Of a stretch of 64,000 nucleotides of DNA, positions 59,876-64,000 are shown one piece after another (the stretch's first letter is position 1; every line of letters starts with the position of its first letter). This DNA is from Thalassolituus maritimus (GTDB taxonomy: Bacteria > Pseudomonadota > Gammaproteobacteria > Pseudomonadales > Oceanobacteraceae). The notes under the pieces are model-generated. The model had not been told where the DNA came from, did not search any database, and saw only the letters and a program-made list of their open reading frames with translations. The stretch is taken from assembly GCA_913019975.1 (NCBI GenBank), contig CAJWBH010000009.1, positions 1 to 64,000 of the forward strand. Direction: 5' to 3'. The position numbers were made by a program, and so were the translations under genes.

Positions 59876-60763
59876 TTAAATATGGAATTCGGGTGCTGGG
59901 TCGCCTGGTTCTAGAATGATGGCGCGTGTTTCGCCCTGGCTTGCAACCCCTTCACGCCATTTGGCGGGATACTTCCAGGTTGCAGGCTGGCGCTCCGGGC
60001 TAATAGAGGCATTGGGGTACTTGGACCTGACCTCCTGCTTTCGCTTTTCGGCGTGATCACTCAGTTGCCAGTGAATGCTACCGACAACCAGATCCCGGAC
60101 TTTGCTCGCAGCCTCTATTGATTCTGCAACCGGCATGCTTCCAAAATTAATAAAGCGTAAAAATAAGATGTAATGATCATCCAGGGCAGTCACTGCGAAG
60201 GCTTTAAAATTAGAGTCTTCGTGCTCTTCAGGCTTGTCTGCCGGGAGGTCTTTGTGCTGCTCAAACAAGATCCATGGGTTGCCCTGTTTGCTCTCGACCC
60301 GCCAGTTTACAGGCGCAAGCTTCCGCCCGAAATCAGGCATTGCTGGGCCTGTTTCATACAAATAGCGCATGACTACTTGCTCTAAAGTAGCTGGATTGAA
60401 ACAGCTCATTCCTTCTGGAAGGCAATCAACTCTTAATGATGTGACCTGAAAATCAGTCATTCCAATGGAATCAAACTTCCAGATTGGGCCGAAAAACTCC
60501 CAATTCCGACGAATACAGTTGGCGTAGCTGAACTTATTATCTTCGTATTCGTGGCCGTAGTCGTAAATGGAGCGTTCGTAGATATTAGGAATATCCTTCG
60601 GCTCGACATCAGCGTCGAAACCGGCTGAGGAATAGTGCGGTGGCAGCGTGATATCCAGCTTGCAGCCAGCAATGGATACAGACACGCGCTCTGGATTGTC
60701 CAGACCGGGAACGTAGGGATTTTTATGAGAGGCAAAGAGGCGCTTAAACATAGTCCATTGCAA
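59876..60763 (-). CDS. protein of unknown function, partner of the 386-aa gene
   Basis: 295 aa (an ATG five codons in, MFKRLFASHKNPYVPGLDN, is equally possible). No signal peptide or membrane helix. Aromatic-rich, with sequence such as NIYERSIYDYGHEYEDNKFS and DDHYILFLRFINFGSMPVAE. Not recognised. It is cotranscribed with the gene 20 bp downstream and is flanked by terminators, forming an isolated two-gene module; adaptor, immunity or stress roles are all possible. Confidence 0.6.
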   Translation of the reverse strand: MQWTMFKRLFASHKNPYVPGLDNPERVSVSIAGCKLDITLPPHYSSAGFDADVEPKDIPNIYERSIYDYGHEYEDNKFSYANCIRRNWEFFGPIWKFDSIGMTDFQVTSLRVDCLPEGMSCFNPATLEQVVMRYLYETGPAMPDFGRKLAPVNWRVESKQGNPWILFEQHKDLPADKPEEHEDSNFKAFAVTALDDHYILFLRFINFGSMPVAESIEAASKVRDLVVGSIHWQLSDHAEKRKQEVRSKYPNASISPERQPATWKYPAKWREGVASQGETRAIILEPGDPAPEFHI

Positions 60764-60844
60764 GTGATCCTGAATTGACCTGAGTGTAACAATCTGAGCC
60801 GTACCAAACCATAGTCAAGCTGTGACATATGTCTGTTTAATAAA

Positions 60845-60884
60845 CAAAAAAGCCCGCCGAGCAGACATGCCTGGCGGGCTTTTC
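60845..60884 (-). terminator. glyS rho-independent terminator
   Basis: Stem GCCCGCC (60852-60858) and GGCGGGC (60873-60879) with a 14-nt loop; on the minus strand it is followed by six T residues, about 20 bp after glyS. Confidence 0.85.
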
Positions 60885-60902
60885 TTGGTCAAGGTATCAG
60901 CC

Positions 60903-62981
60903 TTACAACACCGAAATATCCGCGATACCGATAAACAGCCCTTGCAGTTGCTTCAGCAGTGCGAGACGGTTGTTTTTCACGGCTTCGTCATCGGCCATGA
61001 CCATAACGTTATCGAAGAAAGCATCCACTGCGGTACGCAGGCCAGCCAGTTCGTTCAGGGCGGCGGCGTAATCGCCTTTGGCCATCAGGGGCTCGAGCGC
61101 CTGATGCTTGGCTGCGATTTCGCGGGCCAGTACCTGCTCTTCGTTCTGTGAAAGCAGCTCGCCGTTAACTTTGGCTTCGACGGCATCGCCGCCGTTCTTG
61201 GCGAGGATGTTGGATACACGCTTGTTCGCGGCAGCCAGTGATTCGGCAGCATCGAGCTTGCTGAATTCGAACACGGCCTTAACGCGACGGTTCACATCCA
61301 GTGCATTGGTAACGCCCAGAGCGCGTACTGCCTGGAATACGCCAGTCGGGATGTTCTCATCCGCGTACCAGGCGCTGAAACGATCCAGCATGTATTCGAT
61401 CAGGGTGGCTTTGGTATCGGCCTTCGGTGCCGTTTTCCAGTCGCCTTCAAGTGCGTAATCAATCAGAGTCGCCAGATCAATATTGATCTCTTTCTCAACC
61501 AGAATACGCAGCACACCCAGAGACGCACGACGCAGTGCGAACGGGTCTTTGGAGCCCGTTGGGATCTGACCTAAGCCAAACAGACCGACAAGGCTGTCGA
61601 GACGGTCGGCCAGTGCAATCAGAGTACCGGTCTGTGTTGCCGGCAGTTCATCACCCGCAAACGCAGGCATGTACTGTTCAACCATGGCGGCTGCAACATC
61701 GGCGTGCTCGCCATCGTGTTCCGCGTAGTATTTACCGGCGAGACCTTGCAGGTCGGTGAACTCAAACACCATGTTGGATACGAGGTCGTTCTTACACAGC
61801 TGCGCTGCACGCTCAACCAGTGCTTTATCGCCACCGGTTTCGCCAGCGATGCGGGCTGCCAGTGCGCCAATGCGGCGGGCTTTATCAGCAACGGAACCGA
61901 GTTTGTTTACCCAGACGACGTTCTCGAGCTTGGCGAAACGGCTTTCCAGTTTCTGCTTACGGTCGGTATCCCAGAAGAAGGCAGCATCGGCCAGACGTGG
62001 ACGGATCACTTTCTCGTTACCTGAGATCACCTGCGCAGGGTCTTTCGACTCGATGTTTGATACCGTGATGAAGTTAGGCAGCAGTTTGCCATCTTTCATC
62101 ACGTGGAAGTATTTTTGATGCTCTTTCATAGAAGACACCAGTGCTTCTGGCGGAACGCGCAGGAAGTCTTCGTCGAATGAGCCAGCCAGAGCGACAGGCC
62201 ACTCGTTGAGTGCGGTCACTTCGTCGAGCAGGTCCTCATCAATAATGGCTTCGCCACCGAGGTTTTTTCCTTCAGCTGTGACCTGTTCTTTGATCAGGGC
62301 TGAGCGCTCTGCAAAGCTGGCCATCACATAGGCGCTACGCAAGGTTTCCTGATACGCCATTGGGTTGGCAATCACGATCTCGCCCGGTGCATGGAAACGG
62401 TGGCCACGGCTGGTATTACCGGCTTTCAGGCCCAGCACTTCGCCATCAACTACCGCATCACCCAGCAGCATGACCAGCCACTGTACCGGACGTACGAATT
62501 CAACACGTGATGCACCCCAGCGCATACGCTTAGGAATTGGCAGCTTATCGAGACTGGTCTGAATGATGCCGGCGAGAAGTTCGGTAGTCTGCTGGCCTTT
62601 GATGGTGCGTTGCAGCATCAGCTTACCGGCATTTTTGCCGTGTGACTCGGGTGCCGTCTGAAGTTCAGAGGCATCAGCGCCTGCCCGTGAGGCAAAGCCT
62701 ACAGCCGCTTTTGTTGGGTTACCGTCGGCATCAAAGGCAATGTTCGCCGGAGGGCCGTAGAGAGTTTCTTCTTTATCGGCCTGTTCGCACTGGAGTGCTT
62801 CAATCGTGATGGCGAGGCGACGTGGAGCAGCGTAGCTGACGACGTTTCCGTGGCTCAGGCCAGCTTCTTTCAGGCCGGCTTCAACACCAGTAGTGAAAGC
62901 GTCAGACAGCGACTTTAACGCCGTTGGTGGCAGCTCTTCGGTACCGAGCTCTACCAGAAAATCTTTATTAGACTGGCTCAT
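60903..62981 (-). CDS. glyS: glycyl-tRNA synthetase beta subunit
   Basis: 692 aa from ATG 62979-62981, MSQSNKDFLVELGTEELPP, with a strong Shine-Dalgarno (AGGAGGAG). A longer upstream frame overlaps glyQ and is not used. The beta subunit of the alpha2beta2 enzyme holds the tRNA-recognition and HD-like domains. It starts 1 bp after the glyQ stop. Confidence 0.97.
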   Translation of the reverse strand: MSQSNKDFLVELGTEELPPTALKSLSDAFTTGVEAGLKEAGLSHGNVVSYAAPRRLAITIEALQCEQADKEETLYGPPANIAFDADGNPTKAAVGFASRAGADASELQTAPESHGKNAGKLMLQRTIKGQQTTELLAGIIQTSLDKLPIPKRMRWGASRVEFVRPVQWLVMLLGDAVVDGEVLGLKAGNTSRGHRFHAPGEIVIANPMAYQETLRSAYVMASFAERSALIKEQVTAEGKNLGGEAIIDEDLLDEVTALNEWPVALAGSFDEDFLRVPPEALVSSMKEHQKYFHVMKDGKLLPNFITVSNIESKDPAQVISGNEKVIRPRLADAAFFWDTDRKQKLESRFAKLENVVWVNKLGSVADKARRIGALAARIAGETGGDKALVERAAQLCKNDLVSNMVFEFTDLQGLAGKYYAEHDGEHADVAAAMVEQYMPAFAGDELPATQTGTLIALADRLDSLVGLFGLGQIPTGSKDPFALRRASLGVLRILVEKEINIDLATLIDYALEGDWKTAPKADTKATLIEYMLDRFSAWYADENIPTGVFQAVRALGVTNALDVNRRVKAVFEFSKLDAAESLAAANKRVSNILAKNGGDAVEAKVNGELLSQNEEQVLAREIAAKHQALEPLMAKGDYAAALNELAGLRTAVDAFFDNVMVMADDEAVKNNRLALLKQLQGLFIGIADISVL

Positions 62982-62982
62982 T

Positions 62983-63972
62983 TTACTTCTCCTCCTGAGC
63001 GGCAGCTTTTGCTTCGCGGTCGGCTTTTTCGGCCTGATACTTGGCGAGCACATCAGCACGGTTGGCTTCTTCAGCCAGCGGGAAGCCCAGTTCTGCACGG
63101 CTGTTGAAGTACGCCTGTGCAACTGAGCGCGCCAGAGTGCGGACGCGGAGGATATAGCCCTGACGCTCGGTCACAGAGATGGCGCCACGGGCATCGAGGA
63201 GGTTGAAGGTATGTGATGCCTTCAGAACCTGCTCGTAGGCTGGCAGAGGCAAGCCAGCATCAATCAGGCGAGCGCAGTCTTTTTCGTACTGATCAAACGC
63301 AGTGAACAAAAAGTCTACGTCCGCGTGTTCAAAGTTGTACGCCGACTGCTCGACTTCGTTCTGGTGGAATACATCGCCGTAAGTCACGGCTTTGCCGTCC
63401 GGGCCGTAGGTCCAGACCAGATCGTAAACAGAATCGACTTCCTGCAGGTACATGGCGATACGCTCAAGACCATAGGTGATTTCGCCAGTCACCGGGAAGC
63501 ACTCAAGGCCGCCCACTTGCTGGAAGTACGTGAACTGAGTGACTTCCATACCGTTCAGCCAGACTTCCCAACCCAGACCCCAGGCGCCCAGCGTTGGAGA
63601 TTCCCAGTTGTCTTCAACGAAGCGGATGTCGTGCACCAGAGGATCAACGCCCATTGCACGCAGCGAATCGAGGTAGAGTTCCTGAATGTTTACCGGATTA
63701 GGTTTCAGAACCACCTGGAACTGGTAGTAGTGCTGCAGACGGTTCGGGTTCTCACCATAACGGCCATCGGTCGGGCGGCGGCTTGGCTGAACATAGGCAG
63801 ATGCCCAGTTTTCAGGGCCAATAGCACGCAGGAAGGTAGCGGTGTGGAAGGTACCGGCACCGACTTCCATATCGAGCGGTTGATTGATCACACAGCCCTG
63901 CTCGGACCAGTATTCCTGCAGGGCAGCGATAAGGCCCTGGAAGGTTTTGATGTTATGGCGGCTCTCACTCAC
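62983..63972 (-). CDS. glyQ: glycyl-tRNA synthetase alpha subunit
   Basis: 329 aa. The catalytic class II subunit; the N-terminus [20 protein letters not shown] and the motif [19 protein letters not shown] are diagnostic. The C-terminal Ala/Lys/Glu-rich tail is longer than the E. coli protein's. It is complete; 28 bp of upstream sequence remain in the window, too short to call a promoter. Confidence 0.97.
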   Translation of the reverse strand: MSESRHNIKTFQGLIAALQEYWSEQGCVINQPLDMEVGAGTFHTATFLRAIGPENWASAYVQPSRRPTDGRYGENPNRLQHYYQFQVVLKPNPVNIQELYLDSLRAMGVDPLVHDIRFVEDNWESPTLGAWGLGWEVWLNGMEVTQFTYFQQVGGLECFPVTGEITYGLERIAMYLQEVDSVYDLVWTYGPDGKAVTYGDVFHQNEVEQSAYNFEHADVDFLFTAFDQYEKDCARLIDAGLPLPAYEQVLKASHTFNLLDARGAISVTERQGYILRVRTLARSVAQAYFNSRAELGFPLAEEANRADVLAKYQAEKADREAKAAAQEEK

Positions 63973-64000
63973 GGTGATAATTCCTGTGGTTTGCGCGAAT

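Overview
The window is an origin-proximal segment of a gammaproteobacterial chromosome. The core gene set and order (glyQ-glyS, recF/dnaN/dnaA/gyrB, rpmH-rnpA-yidD-yidC-mnmE, mnmG, rsmG-parA-parB, atpIBEFHAGDC), three parS sites and the accessory genes (BetT-like transporter, several marine-type families) suggest an Oceanospirillales-like marine bacterium. The genus is not certain from sequence alone.

Layout. 0-7.3 kb: complete ATP synthase operon on the minus strand, with a sigma70-like promoter at 7315-7343 and a terminator at about 160-185, beyond which lies a decayed duplicate of the atpC 3' end. 7.4-10.2 kb: a small secreted protein, then parB, parA and rsmG. 10.3-16.2 kb: five tightly coupled genes (cytochrome c-like lipoprotein, DUF1501 protein, DUF4266 lipoprotein, DUF3570 protein, ApbE flavin transferase). 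16.4-19.3 kb: MFS transporter and a hipA-hipB-like pair. 19.6-21.5 kb: mnmG, followed by an AT-rich region with DnaA boxes. 21.8-25.2 kb: lipoprotein, TetR regulator and two tandem PF10118 metal-dependent hydrolase paralogues. 25.3-36.2 kb: a polymorphic-toxin island. It holds a 1605-aa Rhs protein ending in an M35/aspzincin-like metallopeptidase, its probable immunity protein, an IS200-like/RAYT element, an orphan nuclease toxin with a YezG-like immunity protein, a decayed second toxin with its own YezG-like immunity gene, a chimeric immunity gene, an ADP-ribosylglycohydrolase, a Tsi6-like gene, a truncated flavin oxidoreductase gene and an HNH nuclease. 37-47.8 kb: mnmE, yidC, yidD, rnpA, rpmH (minus), then dnaA, dnaN, recF, gyrB (plus). 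47.9-60.8 kb: accessory genes (zinc-ribbon membrane protein, Fic protein with a palindromic operator, GH19 lysozyme, third PF10118 paralogue, MscS channel, PLDc_N-like peptide, PlsC, BetT, GmhB, haem-binding lipoprotein, and an unrecognised two-gene unit). 60.9-64 kb: glyS and glyQ.

In many gammaproteobacteria mnmE-mnmG-rsmG-parA-parB are adjacent. Here a block of about 15.5 kb separates mnmE from mnmG and one of about 9.3 kb separates mnmG from rsmG. DnaA-box clusters lie both upstream of mnmG (the enterobacterial oriC position) and between rpmH and dnaA (the Pseudomonas position), so which is the origin, or whether it is bipartite, is open. The most interesting material is the toxin island, in particular an apparent split of an M35 protease into an Rhs-delivered catalytic toxin and a separately encoded propeptide-like immunity protein.
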